Assembly: GCA_028098005.1 (NCBI GenBank) | Contig: JAOHFM010000001.1 | Location: 1-64,000 of the forward strand | DNA from: Psychrosphaera sp. | GTDB taxonomy: Bacteria > Pseudomonadota > Gammaproteobacteria > Enterobacterales > Alteromonadaceae | Direction of reading: 5' to 3' | Length of the DNA stretch: 64,000 nucleotides | Shown here: positions 38,196 to 46,957 of the stretch, in pieces | How the letters are laid out: the number at the start of each line of letters is the position of its first letter | Position numbering within the stretch: position 1 is the stretch's first letter | Notes under the pieces: model-generated | Told to the model about the DNA's origin: nothing | Seen by the model: only the letters and a program-made list of their open reading frames with translations | Databases searched by the model: none | Translations under genes and position numbers: made by a program

Positions 38196-38257
38196 ATTTT
38201 GCCACTTTCTTAAATTAAGTGTTATGTTTATTAACAGTAATTAAATAGGGAAACGTT

Positions 38258-38527
38258 ATGCAACTATCTACCGACATTCATAATTATTACGAAAAGTTAG
38301 TCATTGACTACATTGCCCATAACAAATTGGATGATAAATACGACGATGAATTTCTAGCTGACATGTGTTGTATTGTCTTAAATCAATTACCATCAAAATA
38401 CATTCGTCACGAAGTGGACATGGCATTTTATTTACCTCAAGCTGAGCGTTACGAAATGGAAATGCAAGTAAGAGAAGCTATTGGTCGTGCATTGGAGTTT
38501 ATGAACTCCCGAGAACATAGAGATTAA
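38258..38527 (+). CDS. ComFB-family protein
   Basis: An 89-residue protein matching the ComFB family: N-terminal DIHNYYEKLV (pattern NxYE..V), then DDEFLADMCCIVLNQLPSKYIRHEVDM, the family's LNxLPPxYV block. Bacillus comFB is in a competence operon, and cyanobacterial and other ComFB proteins have been reported to bind cyclic dinucleotides. A nucleotide-sensing role here is inferred from family only. It has its own ATG with GGGAAA upstream and is followed by rsmS after four bases. Confidence 0.75.
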   Translation: MQLSTDIHNYYEKLVIDYIAHNKLDDKYDDEFLADMCCIVLNQLPSKYIRHEVDMAFYLPQAERYEMEMQVREAIGRALEFMNSREHRD

Positions 38528-38531
38528 AGGT

Positions 38532-38729
38532 TTGCAGGTAGAAAAAGAACAAGAAGAAAAAGTAGAAGAGAGTCGTCACCCTCTTGAAGAAGCTCCAGAA
38601 CATGTACAACTAGCCGTTGATTTAATCATGTTATTTGAAAGTAACAATATAAATACTGACACGGCCATTAAAGCATTAGAAATAGTACAGAGTGACTTAA
38701 TTAACAAACAAAAAAAAGCACAGCCTTAG
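38532..38729 (+). CDS. rsmS: RsmS/YbaM family regulatory protein
   Basis: A 65-residue protein of the DUF2496 family. The core APEHVQLAVDLIMLFESNNI and TAIKALEIVQSDL matches E. coli YbaM ([20 protein letters not shown]) closely. RsmS of Pectobacterium/Serratia relatives regulates secondary metabolism and virulence, by an unknown mechanism. The start is uncertain: TTG at 38532 is the track's choice, but AAAGG ends only one base before it; the frame is open upstream to 38505, so an ATT at 38523 is possible. There is no ATG before the core. The stop codon lies inside the terminator hairpin. Confidence 0.8.
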   Translation: MQVEKEQEEKVEESRHPLEEAPEHVQLAVDLIMLFESNNINTDTAIKALEIVQSDLINKQKKAQP

Positions 38730-38740
38730 CTGTGCTTTTT
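38710..38740. terminator. Bidirectional terminator
   Basis: AGCACAGC/GCTGTGCT stem with a 4-base loop, eight A before and five T after it. It lies across the rsmS stop codon and 24 bases after the convergent natB gene, so it can serve both strands. Confidence 0.88.
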
Positions 38741-38763
38741 CATTTTACATACTTGCTACTGCA

Positions 38764-39933
38764 TTAAAGGCCTAAAACCACTTTTTCAGACCTCAAAGAC
38801 TTAGATGTAAACAGTACCAATCCATACGAGAACAACATTGTTACAATCATTCCGCCAATTACTGGTGTAAAGTCAGTAAGCTCACCGCGTATTAATTTAC
38901 TAATAGCTTGTTGCTGAGCCACTATAGGCAAATAATCTAATGCCGCATGCTTATATTTGCTGAACTCCAACGCCATCGGAACAATCAAAGGCAGCATAAT
39001 TGAATACTGAATGTATGTTTGTGCCTCTTTAAATGACTTGGCATGGAATGTTGTAACCAACTGAAACGCAGCTGCAAAAAATGCCAGTGGAAGGATGATA
39101 AACCACATCTTAACCGCAACCTCTAAATCAAAGTTGAAAGCCATACCAATTTTATGAAGTGGTATAAATGGAATCACAACCGCCGTTAAAGCAATACTCA
39201 GTGTACCTGCAAACAAACCAAACAAACCGGTATTAATAGTCTTCGAGGCAACAACATCAAATGTTGATACCGGTTGCATTAATAGCAACTCAAGTGAGTT
39301 ACGCTCACGTTCACCGGCACTACAGTCTATTGCTACATTAGTGGATGAAACAAAGACTGAGAATAAAATGAAAACACCTAACATGCCTAAAATGATAGCG
39401 GATTTAGAACCAGGAGTACTAGTATCTTGTTCTTCCAAGTCTACAACGTCTATTACTAATGGTGAGATGCCACGTGCTACTAGTCGCATATTTAAAACTG
39501 CACCTTCGTATTTCTCTAGTACCCTTTTCACGCGACGGATCTGTGAAGAACGCTCTTGATCTGAGTAATCAGCATTAATCAAAACGTTAGCTGGTAAACC
39601 TGAGCTTAACTGTGATTCAAATTCGTCTGAAAAAGTTAGACTAATTTTAGAATGAGTTTGCTTTTCACCATCAAGGTCGAACTTTTTGCCGGTCGTTGGC
39701 ATTTCTGCATGGAAAATATTATCACGAGCTAACAACTCAACTATTTGTGGAGCCTTGTCGGCGTTGTTTATTTCAATATAGATATCATCTACAGAACGGG
39801 CTTTTTCAATGTTAAACGTCATCATTACAGCGAACAACAAAGGCGTAAACAATGCGCCAAATAATGCTGCAACAACAGAACGTTTATCACGAACCGTATC
39901 TATAAATTCCTTTTTGAATAGTGCCTTTATCAT
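38764..39933 (-). CDS. natB: ABC-2 type permease (NatB-like)
   Basis: Inner-membrane permease of the ABC-2 family (389 residues). One N-terminal membrane segment, a periplasmic loop of about 150 residues, and then five to six segments: the NatB/YhaP layout. A visible motif is STNVAIDCSAGERERNSLELLLMQPVS, the coupling-helix region of NatB proteins. It overlaps natA by four bases. Bacillus NatAB exports Na+, but family members also export other substrates, so the substrate is not settled. Confidence 0.88.
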   Translation of the reverse strand: MIKALFKKEFIDTVRDKRSVVAALFGALFTPLLFAVMMTFNIEKARSVDDIYIEINNADKAPQIVELLARDNIFHAEMPTTGKKFDLDGEKQTHSKISLTFSDEFESQLSSGLPANVLINADYSDQERSSQIRRVKRVLEKYEGAVLNMRLVARGISPLVIDVVDLEEQDTSTPGSKSAIILGMLGVFILFSVFVSSTNVAIDCSAGERERNSLELLLMQPVSTFDVVASKTINTGLFGLFAGTLSIALTAVVIPFIPLHKIGMAFNFDLEVAVKMWFIILPLAFFAAAFQLVTTFHAKSFKEAQTYIQYSIMLPLIVPMALEFSKYKHAALDYLPIVAQQQAISKLIRGELTDFTPVIGGMIVTMLFSYGLVLFTSKSLRSEKVVLGL

Positions 39934-40664
39934 GCTGCAATCCCCTCATCACTACCAATCAATGTAACAAACGCTTCTTCTAAAGACTCTTTGCCAGTGC
40001 GTTCACATAACTCTTGCGGCGTACCTTCATCAGCAATTTTGCCTGCTGCTATAACAATAACCTTGTCACATAATGCCGCTACTTCTTGCATAACATGTGA
40101 CGAGAACAAAATACATGTGCCCTGCTCTTTTAATTCAATCAAAATGTCTCTTAGAATTCGAGTACTCATAACGTCCAAACCTCGAGTGGGTTCATCAAGA
40201 ATAAGGTTTTTAGGCTCATGAACTAAACTTTGCGCCAATACCACTTTCATGCGTTGGCCTTGAGAAAAGCCCGCACATCGGCGATCAATAATATCTGCAA
40301 TGTCTAGGCGTTTAATTACCTTCTCTATTGCTTGCATTTTAGCGTCGCCCACTAGTCCGTGTAAGTCGGCAAAGTAAGCAATTTGCTCTCTAGCAGTAAG
40401 ACGCTCATAAAGGCCAAACTTATCAGGGAAAATACCTATTTCTTTGCGGGCACCAATTGGATCCTGCTGACTATCAATGCCATTTATAATGCCAACACCG
40501 TCATCCGCTTTTAACAAACCATAAAGCACACGTAATGCTGTTGTTTTTCCTGCACCGTTTGGCCCAAGCAAACCTGTAATTTGGCCATCTTGAGCACTAA
40601 AACTTAAGTTTTTAAGTGCTTCTACATCACCAAATTTTTTAACTAAATTTTTTACTTCTAACAT
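39930..40664 (-). CDS. natA: ABC transporter ATP-binding protein (NatA-like)
   Basis: ATPase partner of the permease. Walker A GPNGAGKTT near residue 34, signature FSQGQRMKV near 134, Walker B LILDEPTRGLDV, and the H-loop SSHVMQE. Length is 244 residues. It lies nine bases after the secreted hydrolase gene and overlaps natB, so all three form one operon. Confidence 0.95.
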   Translation of the reverse strand: MLEVKNLVKKFGDVEALKNLSFSAQDGQITGLLGPNGAGKTTALRVLYGLLKADDGVGIINGIDSQQDPIGARKEIGIFPDKFGLYERLTAREQIAYFADLHGLVGDAKMQAIEKVIKRLDIADIIDRRCAGFSQGQRMKVVLAQSLVHEPKNLILDEPTRGLDVMSTRILRDILIELKEQGTCILFSSHVMQEVAALCDKVIVIAAGKIADEGTPQELCERTGKESLEEAFVTLIGSDEGIAA

Positions 40665-40673
40665 AACGTATCC

Positions 40674-42137
40674 TTACTTGAGCTGATTTTTATTTGTAAA
40701 AAACAACTGCGGTCTAACTTCTTCAGCACAGTCAAAGTCTAAATTATCTAATGACGATGTATTTAGAAACTCTTGTATCGGTTTTAAACACGTTCTAAAA
40801 GAGGCAACATGAGAGCCTTGCTCGATCACAATGTGTTTTGCATTTTCTAATGTTTCCATTGCCATCTCACCATAAGCTGGAGGCGTTACAGGGTCATATT
40901 TACCAGAAAACAATAAAACTGGCACCGACGTTTTTAAAGGTTTATTAAACTCAGGGTCCACAGACCATTCAGGCCAGTACTTACAATATTCACTCAGGGC
41001 ACTGTAACCACGTTCACCATTAAAATAGTTATCTGCATCATTTGTATAATCAGATGCTATTGCTCTTGGGAAGTCTTCATTACAAAGAATGTTCATTGTT
41101 AAACCAGCATAAAGTTGTCCCGGTGCTCGTTTTGACGTATCTGATTGGGTCATTAGGGCCGCTAATGCTCGGTAATCACCTGACGCCGCTTTATTTACAA
41201 TATAAGGTAATAAAACACGCGAGCCTAACGCGTACAAAGTACTTCGTAATGTATCGGTAACTTTGTTAAATGTGAGCACCATTTCTACCGGTTCCCCACT
41301 TAAAGGGTGGAAAATTTGCTGAACAATAGGCCCTTCTTTTAAACGATTGGTTAATGTTAAATAGTCTTGCTTTAAGGTAGGGAACGCTTTATTACAATCG
41401 TCATGAGCTTTACAATCTTCAACTAATAAGTCGAACGCGCGCTCCGATGTTTTTCCAAAGAATCCAATAACCAACTGCATAGGTGCATTACTGTCTAACG
41501 TTGCCGTTTCAATTGATTCGGGAAATTGCTGGAGATACGTGAAACCAGCTCGAGTACCATATGAACCGCCAAAAACATGTATTTTTTTATGGCCTAGCGC
41601 TTCTCTCACCGCCTCAATATCTTTAATTGCATCTATTGAATTGTAGCTAGGCAAATGGCGACTTGATAACTCTACTAAACACTTCTTCACTTCCGCTTCT
41701 ATGTCTAGACTGTTTTCATCAAACGTTAATGGGTCAATACCCTCTTCATTACATACTAGAGGTGAAGATTTACCCGTGCCTCTTTGGTCTACTAAAATAA
41801 TGTCGTGTTGCTGTCGAACGTCGTTCAACATCATATTCAAGCCACCAGCCAGCTCAGTTGCGGCTTGGCCTGGACCACCAGCTAAAAATACCACTGGTAA
41901 TGCTTTGCTCTCCTCTTTAAAACGAGGTAAAACAACAACATTCAAATCTATTTTATTTTCATCTGACATTGCTTTTGAACGATTTTCAGCAACTGAATAA
42001 GTGCCACACAAGGCTTTGCTCTTAACACCATCAACAAAACACTTTTCTAACTCTAGCGATGACGATGCTTGCGCAAATGGTGAGATTGCTAACGCTGCTG
42101 CCAATACAGACATAGAGCGAAATTTAGCAGAGACCAT
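40674..42137 (-). CDS. Secreted alpha/beta hydrolase, TAP-like peptidase
   Basis: A periplasmic or secreted serine hydrolase of the S33/tripeptidyl-aminopeptidase type. The start at 42137 (GGAG nine bases upstream) gives a 24-residue signal peptide ending AQA; the longer frame from 42209 has no support. The nucleophile elbow is FGGSYGTRAG, the catalytic Asp is probably in SGKYDPVTPP, and the His in EQGSHVASF. DQRGTGKSSPL is typical of proline iminopeptidase-like enzymes. The C-terminal TAP-like domain and the peptidase fold suggest removal of N-terminal residues from peptides. It is the first gene of an operon with natAB, a pairing that hints at transport or processing of one substrate. Confidence 0.88.
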   Translation of the reverse strand: MVSAKFRSMSVLAAALAISPFAQASSSLELEKCFVDGVKSKALCGTYSVAENRSKAMSDENKIDLNVVVLPRFKEESKALPVVFLAGGPGQAATELAGGLNMMLNDVRQQHDIILVDQRGTGKSSPLVCNEEGIDPLTFDENSLDIEAEVKKCLVELSSRHLPSYNSIDAIKDIEAVREALGHKKIHVFGGSYGTRAGFTYLQQFPESIETATLDSNAPMQLVIGFFGKTSERAFDLLVEDCKAHDDCNKAFPTLKQDYLTLTNRLKEGPIVQQIFHPLSGEPVEMVLTFNKVTDTLRSTLYALGSRVLLPYIVNKAASGDYRALAALMTQSDTSKRAPGQLYAGLTMNILCNEDFPRAIASDYTNDADNYFNGERGYSALSEYCKYWPEWSVDPEFNKPLKTSVPVLLFSGKYDPVTPPAYGEMAMETLENAKHIVIEQGSHVASFRTCLKPIQEFLNTSSLDNLDFDCAEEVRPQLFFTNKNQLK

Positions 42138-42375
42138 AATGGGTAACTCCCTTACATTATTAGAATATTTTTCGAACCCTACTTTATAATGTAATTTCAC
42201 CAACCACAATGCTTACAATGTGAAGTTGATCTAAACTTAAGGAGTAACTTGTAACAAAGCATGAACGAATTTATTGAAGTTTGGCGGCTTATGTTGAATA
42301 ACGGCTATTAAAGTGCAAACAGGTTTGTGCGTTTGAAGTATTTGATTTTACGAATGAGGAATTTGATAATGTTTG
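42138..42375. other. Intergenic region between hydrolase operon and 4.5S RNA
   Basis: Holds the promoter region of the hydrolase-natAB operon and the downstream end of 4.5S RNA. I saw no strong terminator or convincing promoter hexamers. A 16-codon frame starting at 42262 was judged not real. Confidence 0.5.
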
Positions 42376-42488
42376 GGTGGCAACCCCACCAGCGACATCT
42401 CGGCACACGAATCACCAGGCATGGCTGCTCCCTTCCGGGCCTGACCAAGTTTACCAGCTATCGTTGCGAGAGAACCAATGGGGTCACC
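42376..42488 (-). ncRNA. ffs: 4.5S RNA (signal recognition particle RNA)
   Basis: RNA of the bacterial SRP, which binds Ffh. The - strand carries the conserved apical hairpin GGCCCGGAAGGGAGCAGCC (with GGAA tetraloop) and the asymmetric and symmetric loops with GGTCAGG and AGCAGCC around 42423-42446. The ends pair as GGTG-a-CCCCA with TGGGG-ttgC-CACC, giving a single long hairpin of about 113 bases, the normal size of 4.5S RNA. Exact ends are set by the pairing and could differ by a few bases. Confidence 0.96.
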
Positions 42489-42694
42489 ATAACGAGCTGT
42501 TAGATAGAAAACCTAACGGCGCGAATTATTACCCAATATATAGGGAGTTGCAAGGTGAAAAAAGAAAACCTCTGTTAACTGTTCAATAAACAGGCTCCAG
42601 TAGATAATTGGTAATTTAATAGTCGAGAACGAAATCGTTAAGGTATACTTAATTTTATAATTTTGGTGTTTTCTAACAAGGACAATCTGAACAA

Positions 42695-43867
42695 ATGCTT
42701 TTTAACCAGCCCAAAGAACCTGCAAAAATAGCGCTCGTATTAACCGGCGGCGGCGCACGCGCTGCATATCAAATTGGCGTATTAAAAGCGGTAATGGCTC
42801 ATCTTCCTCGTAATCAAAAAACACCATTCAAAATTATATGCGGTACGTCTGCTGGAGCTATAAATGCGGTGACATTGTCAACTCACGCTTCATGCTTTCA
42901 TCTAGGTGTAAAAAAAGCAGAATGGGTATGGAAAAACTTCACAACAGATCAGGTTTATGTCAGTACCTGGCGTGGCGTATTTTCGCATTTATTTAAAAAC
43001 TTTTTGTCACGATTCAGTAAAAAAGGCATCGATAGAGCCACTAGTTTGCTAAACAACGAACCGCTTAGAAACTTACTTAAGCAAGTGATTAACTTTCAAC
43101 GAATCGATAGAAATATTCTAAGTGATCATTTGTCGGCTATCTCAGTGTCAGCATCTAGCTATAGTAACGGTGATTCCATTTCATTTTTCCAATCTAGTGA
43201 AGGAAAAGAGTGGAAAAGAGCCAAGCGCCAAGGCGTAAAAACAGTGCTTACAACTCGACACTTAATGGCCTCGTCTGCAATTCCGCTTATGTTTCCAAGT
43301 ATAAAAATTGGAGAAAGTTATTACGGAGATGGTGCTATACATCAACTTAGTCCACTAAGCCCGGCCATTCATTTAGGCGCCGATAAAATCCTTATCCTTG
43401 GTGTAGAGCAGCCTAAGCAAGATAAATACTATGGCCAATCTGAATTCCATCCGAACTCAGCCGCCATAACGGGTCATTTATTGGATACGGTATTTACTGA
43501 CTCTATGAATGCCGATTTAGAACGGCTTCAGCGAATAAACAAAACGTTAGAATTTGCCCCTACGGAAAAAACTGGACTAAAGCATATTGATACCCTGCTA
43601 ATAAACCCATCTCGAAACTTTAATAAATTAGCTCGTAATTATTACAAACACCTATCGCCTGCCATTAAATTTCTTATGCGATTTTTTGGCGTTAAACAAA
43701 ATGAAGAGTCTGCGTTACTTAGCTATATTTTGTTTGAGAAACCCTTTACCGAAAAACTTATTCAGGTTGGGTACGAAGATGGCATGGAGCGAATCGACGA
43801 AATCCTTGGATTTTTAGAGTTAGGCACTGCCGCCGAACTAAAAGCAAAATTATCAAAGACTAAATAA
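42695..43867 (+). CDS. Patatin-like phospholipase
   Basis: A lipid acyl hydrolase of the patatin family (RssA/YchK-like), 390 residues. The oxyanion hole is GGGARAAYQIGV near residue 17, the nucleophile elbow GTSAGAINAV near 53, and the catalytic Asp is in YYGDGAIHQLSP. All three elements of the Ser-Asp dyad are intact. The C-terminal part has a helical extension with no recognised domain. No signal peptide was seen, so it probably acts in the cytoplasm or on the inner membrane. It stands alone; it converges on the KefC-like gene with 8 bases between stops. Confidence 0.92.
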   Translation: MLFNQPKEPAKIALVLTGGGARAAYQIGVLKAVMAHLPRNQKTPFKIICGTSAGAINAVTLSTHASCFHLGVKKAEWVWKNFTTDQVYVSTWRGVFSHLFKNFLSRFSKKGIDRATSLLNNEPLRNLLKQVINFQRIDRNILSDHLSAISVSASSYSNGDSISFFQSSEGKEWKRAKRQGVKTVLTTRHLMASSAIPLMFPSIKIGESYYGDGAIHQLSPLSPAIHLGADKILILGVEQPKQDKYYGQSEFHPNSAAITGHLLDTVFTDSMNADLERLQRINKTLEFAPTEKTGLKHIDTLLINPSRNFNKLARNYYKHLSPAIKFLMRFFGVKQNEESALLSYILFEKPFTEKLIQVGYEDGMERIDEILGFLELGTAAELKAKLSKTK

Positions 43868-43875
43868 AGTAAAAC

Positions 43876-45855
43876 TTAGCCTGTCATTAAAAAACGCTCT
43901 ATTCGCTCTACACGACGAGGCTTACCTTTTACAACGATAATATCCTGAGCTTTTACTACCGTATCAAGCTCAGGGTTTGAAATTTCCTCTCGTTCTCGTC
44001 GCAAACCAATTATGTCAACTCGACGCTCAACAATTCGTAATTCAGCCAATGTTTTACCTACCGCAAAGGCGTCTTCCGGAATGCCAATTGCGTGAATAAA
44101 TTCTAATAAATCGCGCTTGTCCGATGATATTTCAGTGCCTTCGCCTTGATAAAAACCATGCATTTGACCATATCTATTTTCACGCTCTTTTCGTATTCGC
44201 CTTAATACACGTGACATAGGTACACCAGACTCAAATAACACTTGGGAAACCAGCATCAAACTACCTTCAATTGCCTCAGGAACAACTTGATCTGCGCCCT
44301 CTTCAAGAATAAACGCCATGTGCTCGTCTGATTTTGTTCTGACCATTATTCGCGCAGAAGACGAGCACTGTTTAACATTGTTAATCACCGTTTGCGTTTT
44401 TGTTAAATCGCCAAAGGTAATCACCACTAATTTTGCAGCATTCACCTTTACCGCATTTAGTATCGCTTTATCACGTGCATGGCCAAACTGAACGTTCTCT
44501 CCAGCTGCTTGTGCTTCAGCAACACGAACCGGGTCTACGTCTAAAACAACATAAGGCACGGCCTCCGACTTTAAAAAACGACTGACAGTTTGGCCAACTC
44601 GACCAAAGCCACAAATGATGACATGATCTTTTAAATTGGTCTCAAACTCCGCTTCGGTAGACTCATTATGCTGTTGCTCTTGTTTGCCAAATAGCCGCCC
44701 ACCTGCCAAAACTAGCTTTTTATCATTACTAATAATACTTGGCGTTACGGCCATACTTATCACGCCAACACCGAGTAATGCGGCCGCTAGCTCCGACGAT
44801 AAGAGAGCAAATTGCTGTGCCAATGCAACGAGAACAAAGCCAAATTCACCCATTTGAAAGAGCATCAATCCCGCAGACCAGCCGTCTGCACTGGTTTCGC
44901 CTGCTAGCACCGAGACATGCCTGATAATCAACGTTTTAATAATGAGCATAACGGCAATGGCGCTCAATATAAAAGCCCACTGACTAACCATTGCATGGAG
45001 GTTGAGTGCCGTACCTACGGAAATAAAAAACAACCCCATAAGAATATCTCTGAACGGTCGAATGTCTGCTTCTAGCTGATGTTTGTATTGGCTTTCACTC
45101 AACATCATGCCAGCTAAAAATGCGCCTAATGCCATTGAAAGACCAAAGAAGCTCGTAAGTGTGCCAGCTAAAACAGTAACGAGTATGGCCGTAAGTACGA
45201 ACAATTCATCGGTGCGTACCTGAGCAACCTGATTAAATATTTTTGGTAATATCCACTTGCCCACTGATAGCAGAATTGCAACAACAACCGCACCTTTGCC
45301 AAGAGCAATTAAAATAGCAAGAATAAGGCTACTTTCACCTTCGCCGCCAAGAATTGGAATAGCAATAAGAAAGGCCACCACAGCAATATCCTGAAACAAC
45401 AGGATGCTGATAGCAACTTGCCCACGTTTTGTTTGAGTAAGTCCAGATTCGTTAAGTGATTTAACAACAACGGCTGTGGACGATAAGGCAAAAATACTGC
45501 CTATAATAAATGCGCTGCTCCATGAATGATTTAAGCCAACAAATATGAACATGAATATTATTAGTGTGAGGATAACTTGGGCACTGCCTACGCCAAATAC
45601 TAAATGACGCATGGCCACTAGTTTAGGGACCGAGAACTCAAGCCCAAGACTAAACAGTAAAAACACGATACCGAGCTCAGCAACAATGAGTAGATCTTTA
45701 GGATCTGAGATAACACTCAGCACTTGTGGACCGGCAATAACGCCCGCCACTAAGTAAGCCAATATTGCAGGTAGCTTTAACCGTTTAAATAACCACACTA
45801 GAAATACAGAGGTTGCCAGTAAAAAGATTAACTCAAGAAAAATCCCATGTTCCAT
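43876..45855 (-). CDS. CPA2 cation/proton antiporter, KefB/KefC-like
   Basis: An inner-membrane monovalent cation:proton antiporter. The N-terminal 390 residues have about 12 membrane segments with the CPA2 motifs (LGIVFLLFSLGLEF, SSTAVVVKSL, GAFLAGMMLSES). A TrkA-N domain follows, starting HVIICGFGRVGQTVSRFL near residue 408, whose GxGxxG binds NAD or a similar nucleotide. The C-terminus has a TrkA-C domain (residues about 570-655). This is the Kef-type architecture, so K+ efflux gated by nucleotides or glutathione is likely; no kefF/kefG ancillary gene is adjacent. Length, 659 residues, is similar to E. coli YbaL/KefC relatives. Confidence 0.92.
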   Translation of the reverse strand: MEHGIFLELIFLLATSVFLVWLFKRLKLPAILAYLVAGVIAGPQVLSVISDPKDLLIVAELGIVFLLFSLGLEFSVPKLVAMRHLVFGVGSAQVILTLIIFMFIFVGLNHSWSSAFIIGSIFALSSTAVVVKSLNESGLTQTKRGQVAISILLFQDIAVVAFLIAIPILGGEGESSLILAILIALGKGAVVVAILLSVGKWILPKIFNQVAQVRTDELFVLTAILVTVLAGTLTSFFGLSMALGAFLAGMMLSESQYKHQLEADIRPFRDILMGLFFISVGTALNLHAMVSQWAFILSAIAVMLIIKTLIIRHVSVLAGETSADGWSAGLMLFQMGEFGFVLVALAQQFALLSSELAAALLGVGVISMAVTPSIISNDKKLVLAGGRLFGKQEQQHNESTEAEFETNLKDHVIICGFGRVGQTVSRFLKSEAVPYVVLDVDPVRVAEAQAAGENVQFGHARDKAILNAVKVNAAKLVVITFGDLTKTQTVINNVKQCSSSARIMVRTKSDEHMAFILEEGADQVVPEAIEGSLMLVSQVLFESGVPMSRVLRRIRKERENRYGQMHGFYQGEGTEISSDKRDLLEFIHAIGIPEDAFAVGKTLAELRIVERRVDIIGLRREREEISNPELDTVVKAQDIIVVKGKPRRVERIERFLMTG

Positions 45856-45971
45856 AGTCTAAAAGTTTTAACCTCTTATTTGGCTTGTGTTTGCCGACAG
45901 TATTCTGTCAGTGTAGCAGAACAATTTTTCGACATTATATTTATTCTTTATTTATCAATTTATTGCATATC

Positions 45972-45987
45972 TGGCACGACTTTCGCT
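45972..45987 (+). promoter_or_regulatory. Sigma-54-type promoter of the diguanylate cyclase gene
   Basis: TGGCACGACTTTCGCT has the GG at -24 and GC at -12 separated by exactly ten bases and matches the RpoN consensus TGGCACg-N4-TTGCw except for one base before the GC. Transcription would start near 45998, about 36 bases before the start codon. No other site of this quality was seen in the window. Confidence 0.65.
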
Positions 45988-46033
45988 TGTTACAAGTAGA
46001 TTTTTATTTTATCACCAAATTTTGGAGGCATCA

Positions 46034-46927
46034 GTGGATTACATTAGTCATTTAGACGTAATTAACCCTGACTCAAATGCAGCCTTGTTAACAAACTGGG
46101 CAGGATACCAGACAGGCTATAATGACCAGGTTTCGTTAGTTGAACAATTGCAAACAACATTAGATATTGAACAACAACTTACCATTTTTTTAGAAGCGCT
46201 TTCCAATAGTTTTAAAATTAGTGCTATTGATTTAGAAACTTACCATGGTCGGTTCACTACAGGTAAGCCTGGAAAAGGTTGTGAAATGTTGGCTTTGCCA
46301 ATAAGGATCCATGATCAATTAATGGGCCGTGTGATATACCATTCACAAAAACCAATCACTGATATCTTGCTTTCATCATTGAGCAATTTCCAAAAGCGTT
46401 TAGTATTCCCGTTACGCAATGCGTTAGCTTTTTGGCAATTACAGCAATTGGCGTTACAAGATTCACTAACAGGCATTGGCAATAGAACGAGTTACAATGA
46501 AGCTATTTCAAGAGCTATCTCACATTCTAAGCGATATCAAAAGCCGTTTTCATTATTGGTTTTAGATTTGGATAACTTTAAGCAAGTGAATGATCGTTTT
46601 GGTCATCAAATGGGCGATGATTTGTTAGTTCAATTTGTAGAGCTCACGAATAAATGTTTAAGAAGCACTGATCAGTTTTTTCGATTTGGCGGAGATGAGT
46701 TTGCAATTATCTTAGAACACGACAAAAAAAGCTCGGCGTCTATCGTTTCAAATCGTCTTTTAAGTGAATTAAAAGACTCTGACATAGTTAAAAAGTTTGA
46801 TGTTAGTGTGAGTATTGGCGCTGCAATAAGTGCGACAGAGGACTTAGAAAGTTCTATATTCGCCAAAGCAGACAAAGCCCTTTACCAAGCCAAACAAGCT
46901 GGTAAAAACTGTGTGAAATTCGCTTGA
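46034..46927 (+). CDS. Diguanylate cyclase (GGDEF)
   Basis: Makes cyclic di-GMP from GTP. The C-terminal GGDEF domain begins LQDSLTGIGNRTSYNEA and has LLVLDLDNFKQVNDRFGHQMGD, then the intact signature FRFGGDEFAIIL and SIGAAIS. No I-site RxxD five residues before the signature was seen, so product inhibition may be absent. The N-terminal 130 residues form a GAF-like region without membrane segments. The start chosen is GTG at 46034, because GGAGG is six bases upstream; the frame from 46022 would begin inside that ribosome-binding site. A sigma-54-type promoter precedes it. Confidence 0.92.
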   Translation: MDYISHLDVINPDSNAALLTNWAGYQTGYNDQVSLVEQLQTTLDIEQQLTIFLEALSNSFKISAIDLETYHGRFTTGKPGKGCEMLALPIRIHDQLMGRVIYHSQKPITDILLSSLSNFQKRLVFPLRNALAFWQLQQLALQDSLTGIGNRTSYNEAISRAISHSKRYQKPFSLLVLDLDNFKQVNDRFGHQMGDDLLVQFVELTNKCLRSTDQFFRFGGDEFAIILEHDKKSSASIVSNRLLSELKDSDIVKKFDVSVSIGAAISATEDLESSIFAKADKALYQAKQAGKNCVKFA

Positions 46928-46957
46928 TTTTCAAGCTTTTTGGACGTTTACTTTACT

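Noticed and set aside
42262..42312. A 16-codon ATG frame upstream of the 4.5S RNA
   Set aside because: The only AAGGAG-like site is too far upstream and the frame has no further support.
42376..42589. Protein-coding frame across the 4.5S RNA region
   Set aside because: The frame overlaps a highly conserved structural RNA and has no ribosome-binding site.
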